Positions 56,801 to 64,000 of a stretch of 64,000 nucleotides of DNA are shown piece after piece (position 1 is the first letter of the stretch; each line of letters begins with the position of its first letter). Under the pieces are notes generated by a model. The model had not been told where the DNA came from and ran no database searches. It was given only the letters and a program-made list of their open reading frames with translations. This stretch comes from Aureispira sp. CCB-E (GTDB lineage Bacteria > Bacteroidota > Bacteroidia > Chitinophagales > Saprospiraceae). The stretch is from contig NZ_CP133671.1 in assembly GCF_031326345.1 (NCBI RefSeq), positions 310,001-374,000 on the forward strand, given 5' to 3'. The position numbers and the translations under genes were made by a program.

Positions 56801-57227
56801 TATTGCAACGCTTGAAAGGGAAGGAGTCTATACCTTAAATTTGGGGACTGAAACATTTGACTTAACTCTAGAAGATGTTACCATTACATCTGAAGATATC
56901 GAAGGGTGGATGGTTGCCAATGATGCAGAAATTACGGTGGCATTAGATGTAAAACTAACACCTGAATTAGAAGCAGAGGGAATGGCTCGCGAATTGGTTA
57001 ATCGCATTCAGAATTTGCGAAAAGATAAAGAATTTGAGGTGACCGATCGCATCGTTTTAACCTTAGAAAATCATACGGCTTTAAATGATGCCTTGGCTCA
57101 TTTCAAAGATTATATCTGCGCAGAAGTGTTGGCTACTGAATTAAACCTAGTGGATAATTTATCAACAGGAGATGAAGTAGAGTTAATTGATGCTATTAAT
57201 TTGAAAATGAGTGTTGTGAAAAGCTAA
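53847..57227 (+). CDS. ileS: Isoleucyl-tRNA synthetase, IleRS2-type, with GIHH signature
   Basis: IleRS charges tRNA-Ile and edits misactivated valine. At 1126 residues with GWDTHGLPIELAVEKKLG, WTTTPWTLPSNTALCVGP and the KMSKS loop GQKMSKSKGNAVEP it is of the long, eukaryote-like IleRS2 type. The first class I signature, normally HxGH, reads G-I-H-H at residues 56-59 (SANGKPGIHHVLARS). The editing domain (CP1) is present around GADDAFVAKEAG. The start is GTG at 53847. Hairpins flank both ends: one 50 bases before the start and a strong terminator after the stop. Single-copy status cannot be told here. Confidence 0.96.
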   Translation: MSKYQEFKKLDLPQIDQQMLDFWKENKVFEKSMTEREGCPNFVFFEGPPSANGKPGIHHVLARSVKDTFCRFQTMKGKLVRRKAGWDTHGLPIELAVEKKLGITKEDIGKKISVDDYNRECKETVMMYKDMWDHLTLKMGYWVDMSDPYITYENNYIESVWWLLQKLYKDDLIYKGYTIQPYSPAAGTGLSSHELNQPGCYKDVSDTTVVAQFKAKPNSVLPDDTYFIAWTTTPWTLPSNTALCVGPKIAYVLVQTFNQYTGEKMQVVLAKDLVSKQFSGKYAPATDDFKLDDYTAGDKKIPYLIVQEFVGTDLVGIEYEQLLPYALPHENPEKAFRVIAGNFVTTADGTGIVHIAPTFGADDAFVAKEAGVPPMLVMNEDEDLVPLVDLQGKFRPEMGEFGGMYVKNEYYKAGEAPEKSVDVQLAIKLKTENKAFKVEKYKHSYPHCWRTDKPVLYYPLDSWFVRATAKKERMSELNKTINWKPKATGEKRFGGWLENLQDWNLSRSRYWGIPLPIWRTEDGSEEVCIGSLEELQAGIDAANEQLGLTQSMPKDLHRPYIDDVVLVSSKGEKMTRETDLIDVWFDSGSMPYAQWHYPFENKELIDNALQSNSGEVAYPADFIAEGVDQTRGWFYTLHAIATMCFDSVAYKNVVSNGLVLDKNGQKMSKSKGNAVEPFETLDKYGADATRWYMLTNAQPWDNLKFDELGLDETRRKLFGTLYNTYNFFATYANVDTYDGTSLEGFKYGKEVPLTQRAEIDRWIISLLNSLVKEVDADFANYEPTNAGRKIADFVDRHLSNWYVRLCRRRFWKGEKNEDKLAAYQTLYTCLATLAKLMAPIAPFFSDWLYQNLNNVTQKEPHISVHLAFFPEVQEEAIDKDLEQRMSYAQRITSLVLSLRKKEAIRVRQPLQKILLPVLDKNFQAQVEAVEDLILSELNVKEFEYVSDASGIIKKGIKPNFKTLGKRLGKNMKAGKAAIDAFTQADIATLEREGVYTLNLGTETFDLTLEDVTITSEDIEGWMVANDAEITVALDVKLTPELEAEGMARELVNRIQNLRKDKEFEVTDRIVLTLENHTALNDALAHFKDYICAEVLATELNLVDNLSTGDEVELIDAINLKMSVVKS

Positions 57228-57256
57228 TCCATTGCCTTTCTAATTCATTTTTTAAT

Positions 57257-57295
57257 AATCCCTCTTGTCTAAATAACGGATAAGAGGGATTTTTT
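57257..57295 (+). terminator. ileS terminator
   Basis: The stem AATCCCTCTT / AAGAGGGATT (57257-57266 with 57282-57291) is followed by T-rich sequence. Confidence 0.85.
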
Positions 57296-57423
57296 CAAAC
57301 TCACATACACTAATACAAAACACTCATAAACAAGCATTTACATACTTTTTATTATTAGAACTAGCTAGAGCTAATAATAATAATCGTAAAAAGGCCTTGA
57401 TTTTTTAATTTTTTTATTTTAAT

Positions 57424-57439
57424 TTTACCGTACGTTAAA
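57424..57439. promoter_or_regulatory. Probable TetR-family operator
   Basis: TTTACCGTACGTTAAA is a 16-bp palindrome with one mismatched pair (14 of 16 bases symmetric), ending 10 bases before the tetR start codon. Its position suggests autorepression. Confidence 0.5.
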
Positions 57440-57449
57440 TAAAAGTCCT

Positions 57450-58004
57450 ATGCCAAAAATAAAAACCTCAAAAGAAGAGTTGATAGAAAAGTCCTTAGCT
57501 ATTTTTAAAACCAATGGTTATCCAGCAACAAGTATCTCTATGTTGGCCAAAGCCTGCGGGGTAGAAAAAGCGCATTTGTATTATTACTTTAAAAATAAGG
57601 AAGATTTGATGTTAGAAGTACTTCTTTATCTCAAACAACAAGCTTCTGATAATATTTTTAATATTGCTTATAATGAAAATTTAGAGTACTCAGATCGCTT
57701 AGAACAAGTTTTAAATGCTTTAAAAGACTTTTATAAGGAAGTTAAACTAGGATGCTTGATGACCAATACGATTCTGCAAACGCTCTATGAACGAACTGTT
57801 TTTAGTACCGTAGCGCAACAGTTTTGTTCTGAATTAATTGATTGTATTGCTCATTTGTATCAAGACCGATATAGTGCCAAATATGCTATCGGCAAAGCAG
57901 AACAGGCAGTTCAAGATATGTATGGCGGGCTAGTATTTGCTCAAATTTACAATGATGACACTTATCTTGATCGAGCGTTAAAAAGGATTAAAAAGAAAGT
58001 TTAA
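57450..58004 (+). CDS. TetR/AcrR family transcriptional regulator
   Basis: A 184-residue regulator. The N-terminal helix-turn-helix is typical: EELIEKSLAIFKTNGYPATS followed by MLAKACGVEKAHLYYYFKNKEDL. The C-terminal ligand-binding part (residues 65-184) contains several Cys (GCLMTNTILQ, QQFCSELIDC) and resembles the TetR_C groups in this phylum. It has its own palindrome upstream and lies 111 bases before the giant gene, whose expression it may control. Confidence 0.92.
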   Translation: MPKIKTSKEELIEKSLAIFKTNGYPATSISMLAKACGVEKAHLYYYFKNKEDLMLEVLLYLKQQASDNIFNIAYNENLEYSDRLEQVLNALKDFYKEVKLGCLMTNTILQTLYERTVFSTVAQQFCSELIDCIAHLYQDRYSAKYAIGKAEQAVQDMYGGLVFAQIYNDDTYLDRALKRIKKKV

Positions 58005-58012
58005 ATTTTTTT

Positions 58013-58037
58013 ACGTTGAGTTATTTTTAACTAACGT
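58013..58037. promoter_or_regulatory. Inverted repeat between tetR and the giant gene
   Basis: ACGTT-g-AGTTA - TTTT - TAACT-AACGT is an inverted repeat with one extra base, 78 bases before the giant gene's ATG. It shares the ACGTT half-site with the palindrome at 57424. It may be a second operator or a weak terminator; the downstream T-tract is poor. Confidence 0.4.
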
Positions 58038-58115
58038 TCAATAAAATAATTTCATCACACTCCAATTACGATAAACTCCAACTATATCTGTAATCGGGTC
58101 AAAACTCTACTTATT

Positions 58116-61100
58116 ATGTCAAAGAACAATCCAGTCGATGATTTAAAAGAAGCTTCATTCAACATGAAGAAGTACTTTAAAACTCCAGAAGAACTTACCA
58201 AAAGTGGCTTTAGTGACTATCAAATGAAGCGCTTAAAAAAGGCTTTGAATAAAGACCTGCGAAATGCTCCTTTTTTATTTATCACAGACTTTGAATTTAC
58301 AGAAGCCAAAGGAGCTGAAAAATATCCTATGATTTTTACTGGTAATGTCAATGGGTTTTGGAAAAAAGCAATTAACAGCGATTACAAACGTAGAAAAGAA
58401 TTTGCGCAAGGAACCTGTAGTTTGGTTGAAGATGATTCAGGAAAACAAAAGCTAATTCTAGATATAAAGAAAGGTAAAGGTCAAAGAGATGCCAACTTAA
58501 GGTTGTTAAACAAAGTTTTGCTAAAACGCCTAAAGGTAACGGCAGAATTTGCACAAGCAACAAACAACAGTTCAGAAAATGGAGACGAACAAGCTTCTAT
58601 TATTGATACCTTGGGAGATACTATTGTCAGCCAAACAACTTCTGTTTTTGGTCGTATTCAACAAGAAGTTGCCCGTTATCAAAAAAGTTCCCCCGACAAT
58701 ATGGAAGCTAGAATTAGGCATCTAGAAATTATTCGTACTCTGATAAGTGAATGGGAAATTACGTATAAAGGTCATAAAAGTGAGCGTAAAGAAGAATACA
58801 AGCAAATAAAAAAACTAAAAGCTTTCTTGATTGAAGCCCAAATAACCTATAACCCTACTGCTCTAAATAAAGAGTTATTAGCTTCTTTTAGAGAAGATTT
58901 AAAAAGCTATCTTCTTAATAGAAATGAATTTATAACCAATGCTAAAAGTTATAAAGCCAATAATACAACAGGGGAAAAATTAAAAGAATTGTACAATGAG
59001 TTGCATATTTTGGACTCCAATATTACCGACTGGAAACTAACCAATCCCAAACCTAGCAAAGAAGAGTTAAAAGCTGTTGGCCAACTTGATAGTAGAATTG
59101 TCATAGAACTAAAAGATTTGCGCAAATGGCTGAAAAAAGAAGGAATTGATCACAGCAGTATTGATCCTTACCAACACAAAGTAACAGAAACCAAGGAACA
59201 GGATGCTCGTGATTTGGCAAAATTAGTAGCTGATACGAACTTACCAGCATTAAAACCAGTTAGTCGCGCTAGTAGTACTTTCAAGAAATTATTTGCTGCC
59301 TACGAAGAATATGGCTCTATTTCTAAAGAAGATATTGAAATGCGCAAAGTTAAATTGTTGCAAATCACTGCCTTTGTCAATCAATGGAAGAAAGAGTGGG
59401 AAAACAAAAGTTCTCTTAGCAAAAAATTAAGCAATGCTAAAAAAGAAAAAGTTGAAGTTGAAAAAATAGAAGAGAAGTTAGTTGAGTATTTGGAAAAAAT
59501 TAATGCATTTACTTCCAAGCGAGACAACTACTTGGATATTATCAATGCCCACCGAGAGTTTCAAAAACTAAAACTAGAATACAAGGCAACTCCTGAATCT
59601 GAAGATAAAGCAACTTATCTAATGGATAATATCAATTATATGATTGATGAATGGCAAATGCACTATACTAATATATCTGCTTTTGGAACCAAAAAGAAAA
59701 ACAAAAAATTAGAGTTGATCCGCCAAGAGTTAGTCGATTTTGTCGTTCAACAAGGGCAGCAAAAACAAACAGACGATACCAATGCGGTTTTGGAGCAACT
59801 CACCCAAAACAAAGTAGAGGAAAATAGACAAGTTCTAGAAACTTTAGAAGAGCAGACCAAAAAAGCGTTTTATGATCAACCTGAAAATAAAAAGGCGCTG
59901 GAAGCGATAGAAGAGGAAAGAAGACTCCTTGAGGAACAAAAATTAAATCTTGAAAAAGAGAAAGATGGTATTCCTAAAGAAACTGCTTTGGGAGGGATTC
60001 AACACCAATTGAATCAATTGAATTTTCGCCAAACTAACTTGGAGGCGCCAATAAGAAAAGTTATTACCGATAAAGCGGAAGAATTAAATCAAAGCTTAAT
60101 TGAAGATAAAAAAGCAATTATTGAACAAATTGTTGTTTACATTGCTAGTAAACTTTCTGAAAATGCTGACAATGGAACTTTTAGCGCTCAATTGTTTGAA
60201 ACTAGGGATCAAATAAAAAAGCACCAAAATATACTGCAAAAACATCAAGGATCTTCCTCTAAAAAGATTCAAGCAACGCTAGTAGATGTTCAAGCTAAAT
60301 TAGAACAACTAAAGAAAAAGGAACGCAAACTCAAAAAACAGGCGATCCAAGAGGCTTACCCCAAAATAAGTGCCTTGGCAAAACACTTAGCAGAAGATTT
60401 GGCAAAAAAACACCAACTTTCTTCTGAACAGTTTCAAGAAGTCTTGTTAAAACTAGAAGATCATACGACTTATTTGAGTAGTAGCTTAGACAAGGATGCT
60501 AAAAAACTCTGTTACCAAACTGCCAAAGGTATTATTAATGATGCACACTTCGATTTAGATAATATCAATCAAAATATAAAAACTAAACTTACATATGATT
60601 ATAGTAATGATGAGGAATTAAAATCAATTGGTTTAAATGCGAATGATTTGCAAAAATTGAAAGTAACGGACCAAAAAGAACGAAACAAGCAGTTAAAATC
60701 TTGGTATAAAAAAGTCAATATTTGGGAAACTAAAATAGGAGATTATTATCCTAGCCCTGATTTAGACCAAGCAATTAAGGATATTGAAAAATACAAAAAT
60801 GAAATTGCGCCAATCAAGGAACAAGTAAAAACCATTGCAGATTTAGCAGAATTGGAGAAACAAATCAAAGTATTGACTGCCAACCAAACTACTTTAAAAA
60901 AACAGGCATTAGACGCTGAGAAAAAATTGATAAAAGCAAGTCCTGAAAAAAAGGCTGCAATTGTAGATAAAATTAACCAGAAAAAGGCCCAACACATTGA
61001 AACTACCTTGAAATTGAAAGACTTATCGCTTCAATGGGAAACTGCCTACGACTCTATTAGCGATGCAGCTTTTGCTAAAAAGAAAGCAAGTCGCAAAGAA

Positions 61101-64000
61101 AAAATTCATATAGGTACAGCATCATTTGACCAACAGCTCAAAGATCTCAATGATCAAGCTAAAATCAGCGAAAAACACCAATTAGCCCTTACCATTCAAG
61201 ATAAATATAAGGCAACTAATTTTCAATACAATAGCTCTGATAATAGTGTTCTCAAAGAGGCCAAGCAGGATAATATCAAAGCTATACAAAAGCAAATTGT
61301 TGCTTGGGAAAGTATTTCTGTTGTTTTATTGCGGGAGGAAGAAATTCAAGAGCAAGGAGCTGATGCCAGTGCTATAAAAGTTATTCGAGATGCTTTGTTA
61401 ACGGAGCAATATCGTTATGATAATGCTGTTACTATTTACAAAGATCCACTTTTTGAAAGTATTCAAAAACAGATTGATAAGCTCAACTTAGAAGCACTGT
61501 TTAAAGATAAAAAGGTATTGGGCGTTAAAATTAATATAGGTATTATTAAACAAATTTATGGTTTAGAACGCTTGTTAACATCTTGGAAAGAATCGAATGC
61601 GACTTCAGATGCACAAACCTTGGATAAGTATGCCTTGGTCCGAGATTGGGAAGCTAAATTTGAAGCTATAAAAATGAGTCCTGTTGGTATTCGCTCACTA
61701 GAACAACAAGAGTTTTTATTACGGGCAAAAGAATTAGAAGATCGTTATAAAAAATACACTGACCTTTCCATTGATATTTCTGTCGAAGATTTAAAAACAC
61801 TAAAAAAGGTCTTAGTTGACGGGGTGCAAAAAGCAAAAGCTCAATTATTTCTGCCCAAACGAGCCAATGCCATCTTGGGCAAAGTAGAAACGGAGTTCCT
61901 TGAATTTGAGAGAAATATGTTCCTCAAAATTCATGAAGCTAAACAAAAAGATGAAGCAAAAGTGCTGAGCTTATTGGAAGGTTGCGATTCTTATGACAAC
62001 ATAAAAGATATTTTACCACCTGAAAAACAACAAGCAATAGAAAATGCTCGAGATAAAGCCGTGCAAAGAGCTGAATTAATTTTAGCTGCTGGCGGAAGCC
62101 CTACAGAAGCAGAACGAATGTTAGAACATATTCCTATTGTTTTTTGGCCAGATCAGTTTTTAGAAGAAATGCGTTTGTGGCGTAAAGCAGAAGCACTTTA
62201 CTTTGAAAAGAAAGGAGAGGAGGCCAAACAAGAATTTATTGATTCGGGACTCAAGGAATTTATTATGAATGCTAAAGAAGCTATTACAGCTCCAATGGCT
62301 GTTTATAATGAGGTTCTAGCAAGTGGCAAATACCAATTGGAGGTTAAAAATCCCGATGGAACGACCAAAAAAGTAGAGTTTAACATCTTAGATGCTTCCC
62401 ACGAAAAAGAGGTCAACCCTGATGGTTCTCCAATGAAAGGAAGCAAAATTGCAACAAACGTTTTAAGTTCTGCTCTTGATGCCAAAACAGCCATTACGGA
62501 TATTAAAAATATCATTGACTCTCGAAAAGATGACGACCCTGAGGCAATTCGGAAGCGTCAAGTAATGATAGGGAAAGTAATTGCTAGTACTACTCAAAAG
62601 TTATGTGATAATGCTACCAAATACTTAAATACAACTGCCGAAGGAGTCAATGGTCCCAAGATTGCGACTGCTGTTCTCAAAAGTGTGTCTCTATTGACAA
62701 AGCTTATCTTAAAAAGTACAGAAGGTCTTGAAGATCCTGTCTTGGCTAAAGATCATTTCAAAGAAGTATTTTCGGTCGAAAATGCTGGGGAAATTGTAGG
62801 CACTCTATTAGAAGTTGGGGCTGGTGTCAGTGAAATTGTAGGGTTATTTAATTCTGTTGGTAACGTAGTTGGTTCTGCTTTTGGTGTTGCTGTCAACGTC
62901 AAAGCGCTAATTGCTAGTGCTCAAAAATTACATGCTGCTATCCAAGCTAAAAATGATATGCGCTCTGTAGAAGAACGTGCTGTAAGAGAGGATAGTATCA
63001 TGTTGCATGCTATTCGTAGAGAAATGTTGACAGCAAAAGAAGAAGTAGCAAAAGGTGCTGTGGAAGTTACTGGCGATTCGTTGAAAGTTGTTGGTTCTGG
63101 AACAGCTACCGTGGGAGCTATCGTTGGTTTGGGTCAGCCAGCTGTAGGGGCAGGTATCAATGTTGGTGGAAAAATCGTAGAAAAATTAGGCGATGTTATC
63201 AAAATCAGTGGGAAAGTCGTCTTTATGATTCGAGACAACGAAACCAAGAAACGCGTCAAAAAATTAATGAAAGAAGCTCAAACAGATAGAAATGCTCGTA
63301 TAGAACTGCTAGAAAATAGCTCTTTCTTTGCTAAAGCTTATCTCGCTATTGGTTTTGAAGAAGGTGACAAAATCGCTGAGCATTACTGTTTGGTAAAAGG
63401 TATTACTGAAGATGATTTAGACCATGAGGCAACGGCTCGTTCTATCCTTGAAAAACTAATTGCTGATGATCCAACAACAACAGATGAAAAAACAATTGGT
63501 GACAAGGTTCAAGATTTTGCTAATAATCTCAAAGGAATACATCAAAAGTATCTAAAACTTAACCAAGCAAACCTCCAGTTAGGTAGTGTAAAAGAACTAC
63601 GCCCGAGCGTACAATCAGTTGTTGATACGTACAAAACACTAGGTAAAATTTCTACTGGTGTAACAGTTGCTTCGGTAATTACAACCGTACTAACCAGTGG
63701 TTTAGGCCAAATTACATTCTTAGGGGACGAAGCGCTTGAGGCCTATATTGAAGATTGTGCAGAACATTTGAAAGAGTTGAATGGTTTCTTAACCTATATG
63801 ACAGAACATCAAGATTTGAATATCAAGGGTTTAATTCAGCGAATAGAAACCTTAAATCAAGAGTTGGATGGTATTTCTGACAATGACTTGGTGTTAGAAA
63901 AAATACAAGAAATCACTGAAAGAGAAGAAGATATAAGAAATAGAAAATTATATATTCAAGAAGTTATTGAATCTAAAAAACTATTTGCAGAGATTGGAAT
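58116..64000 (+). CDS. Giant helical/coiled-coil protein of unknown function (3' end outside the window)
   Basis: The frame opens at ATG 58116 and runs without a stop to the window edge: at least 1961 residues. There is no signal peptide or lipobox, so it starts in the cytosol. Residues about 50-145 form a domain whose pattern (PFLFITDFEF, QGTCSLVEDDSGKQKLILDI, LLKRLKVTAEF) matches that of the 293-residue protein at 52549-53430. Next comes a long helical part with Trp residues at about 213, 306, 424 and 513, then 870, 974, 1064 and 1157, spaced 89-118 apart within each group. Residues 515-860 are coiled coil. From about 1558 three glycine-rich hydrophobic stretches appear (EIVGTLLEVGAGVSEIVG, ATVGAIVGLGQPAVGAG, KISTGVTVASVITTVL). 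I recognise no family. Toxin, structural filament or injection-system cargo are all possible. Confidence 0.75.
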   Translation, partial: MSKNNPVDDLKEASFNMKKYFKTPEELTKSGFSDYQMKRLKKALNKDLRNAPFLFITDFEFTEAKGAEKYPMIFTGNVNGFWKKAINSDYKRRKEFAQGTCSLVEDDSGKQKLILDIKKGKGQRDANLRLLNKVLLKRLKVTAEFAQATNNSSENGDEQASIIDTLGDTIVSQTTSVFGRIQQEVARYQKSSPDNMEARIRHLEIIRTLISEWEITYKGHKSERKEEYKQIKKLKAFLIEAQITYNPTALNKELLASFREDLKSYLLNRNEFITNAKSYKANNTTGEKLKELYNELHILDSNITDWKLTNPKPSKEELKAVGQLDSRIVIELKDLRKWLKKEGIDHSSIDPYQHKVTETKEQDARDLAKLVADTNLPALKPVSRASSTFKKLFAAYEEYGSISKEDIEMRKVKLLQITAFVNQWKKEWENKSSLSKKLSNAKKEKVEVEKIEEKLVEYLEKINAFTSKRDNYLDIINAHREFQKLKLEYKATPESEDKATYLMDNINYMIDEWQMHYTNISAFGTKKKNKKLELIRQELVDFVVQQGQQKQTDDTNAVLEQLTQNKVEENRQVLETLEEQTKKAFYDQPENKKALEAIEEERRLLEEQKLNLEKEKDGIPKETALGGIQHQLNQLNFRQTNLEAPIRKVITDKAEELNQSLIEDKKAIIEQIVVYIASKLSENADNGTFSAQLFETRDQIKKHQNILQKHQGSSSKKIQATLVDVQAKLEQLKKKERKLKKQAIQEAYPKISALAKHLAEDLAKKHQLSSEQFQEVLLKLEDHTTYLSSSLDKDAKKLCYQTAKGIINDAHFDLDNINQNIKTKLTYDYSNDEELKSIGLNANDLQKLKVTDQKERNKQLKSWYKKVNIWETKIGDYYPSPDLDQAIKDIEKYKNEIAPIKEQVKTIADLAELEKQIKVLTANQTTLKKQALDAEKKLIKASPEKKAAIVDKINQKKAQHIETTLKLKDLSLQWETAYDSISDAAFAKKKASRKEKIHIGTASFDQQLKDLNDQAKISEKHQLALTIQDKYKATNFQYNSSDNSVLKEAKQDNIKAIQKQIVAWESISVVLLREEEIQEQGADASAIKVIRDALLTEQYRYDNAVTIYKDPLFESIQKQIDKLNLEALFKDKKVLGVKINIGIIKQIYGLERLLTSWKESNATSDAQTLDKYALVRDWEAKFEAIKMSPVGIRSLEQQEFLLRAKELEDRYKKYTDLSIDISVEDLKTLKKVLVDGVQKAKAQLFLPKRANAILGKVETEFLEFERNMFLKIHEAKQKDEAKVLSLLEGCDSYDNIKDILPPEKQQAIENARDKAVQRAELILAAGGSPTEAERMLEHIPIVFWPDQFLEEMRLWRKAEALYFEKKGEEAKQEFIDSGLKEFIMNAKEAITAPMAVYNEVLASGKYQLEVKNPDGTTKKVEFNILDASHEKEVNPDGSPMKGSKIATNVLSSALDAKTAITDIKNIIDSRKDDDPEAIRKRQVMIGKVIASTTQKLCDNATKYLNTTAEGVNGPKIATAVLKSVSLLTKLILKSTEGLEDPVLAKDHFKEVFSVENAGEIVGTLLEVGAGVSEIVGLFNSVGNVVGSAFGVAVNVKALIASAQKLHAAIQAKNDMRSVEERAVREDSIMLHAIRREMLTAKEEVAKGAVEVTGDSLKVVGSGTATVGAIVGLGQPAVGAGINVGGKIVEKLGDVIKISGKVVFMIRDNETKKRVKKLMKEAQTDRNARIELLENSSFFAKAYLAIGFEEGDKIAEHYCLVKGITEDDLDHEATARSILEKLIADDPTTTDEKTIGDKVQDFANNLKGIHQKYLKLNQANLQLGSVKELRPSVQSVVDTYKTLGKISTGVTVASVITTVLTSGLGQITFLGDEALEAYIEDCAEHLKELNGFLTYMTEHQDLNIKGLIQRIETLNQELDGISDNDLVLEKIQEITEREEDIRNRKLYIQEVIESKKLFAEIG

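Noticed and set aside
58116-64000. Type IX-secreted adhesin
   Set aside because: The visible part has no signal peptide and no repeated beta domains; the C terminus is outside the window, so a secretion domain there cannot be excluded.

Overview
The window looks like chromosomal DNA of a Bacteroidota bacterium. It is AT-rich and has DUF4249 and TonB-dependent receptor (carboxypeptidase-regulatory type) proteins, a LytS/LytTR pair, an acpP-fabF-rnc cluster, many lipoproteins with short lipoboxes and few Shine-Dalgarno sites. A Saprospiria-like lineage is my guess and is not proven. I see no rRNA, insertion sequence, prophage or CRISPR array. There is one tRNA gene.

0-8 kb: the tail of an MtfA-type peptidase with an SEC-C motif, a GT-C-like membrane protein with TPRs, kdsA (Kdo synthesis), an HD-domain protein, and a two-gene unit with an unrecognised 891-residue exported protein. 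8-16 kb: cysC, cysD and cysN on the minus strand (PAPS formation), a bacterial PARG-like protein, a HEAT-cyclophilin lipoprotein and a secreted amidotransferase-like protein. 16-22 kb: housekeeping genes acpP, fabF, rnc, a TlpA-like thioredoxin, grpE and dnaJ. 22-28 kb (minus strand): a lipoprotein, a heptose-1-P adenylyltransferase overlapping an LPG-synthase-like flippase, fumarylacetoacetase and a polysaccharide flippase. 28-36 kb: a UvrD-like helicase-nuclease with a putative Fe-S cluster, a DUF4272 protein, cdsA, a CPBP protease, a class III aminotransferase and thrB. 36-40 kb: two perfect and two near-perfect copies of the parS-type palindrome TGTTCCACGTGGAACA, with a DUF6702 protein, a HupE/UreJ-like protein, an M1 peptidase and tRNA-Thr(TGT). 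40-49 kb: a DUF3592 protein, a LytTR/LytS two-component pair facing a TonB receptor and DUF4249 lipoprotein, and an ECF sigma / anti-sigma-like / Spy-like group.

49-64 kb is the most unusual part. It holds a FemAB/GNAT-like protein, a lipoprotein with ten 8-residue repeats, three adjacent unrecognised genes that share a helix-DGVI-helix module, an IleRS whose class I signature reads GIHH instead of HxGH, a TetR regulator with a palindrome at its start, and a giant coiled-coil protein (at least 1961 residues, running off the window). The N-terminal domain of the giant protein resembles that of the 293-residue protein on the other side of ileS. I suggest an undescribed family of large helical proteins under TetR control, possibly membrane-active, together with a putative aerolysin-like protein. 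The function is inference.

Envelope biogenesis is a recurring theme (kdsA, hldE-type transferase, cdsA, flippases, GT-C protein). The parS sites suggest that the replication origin may not be far away.
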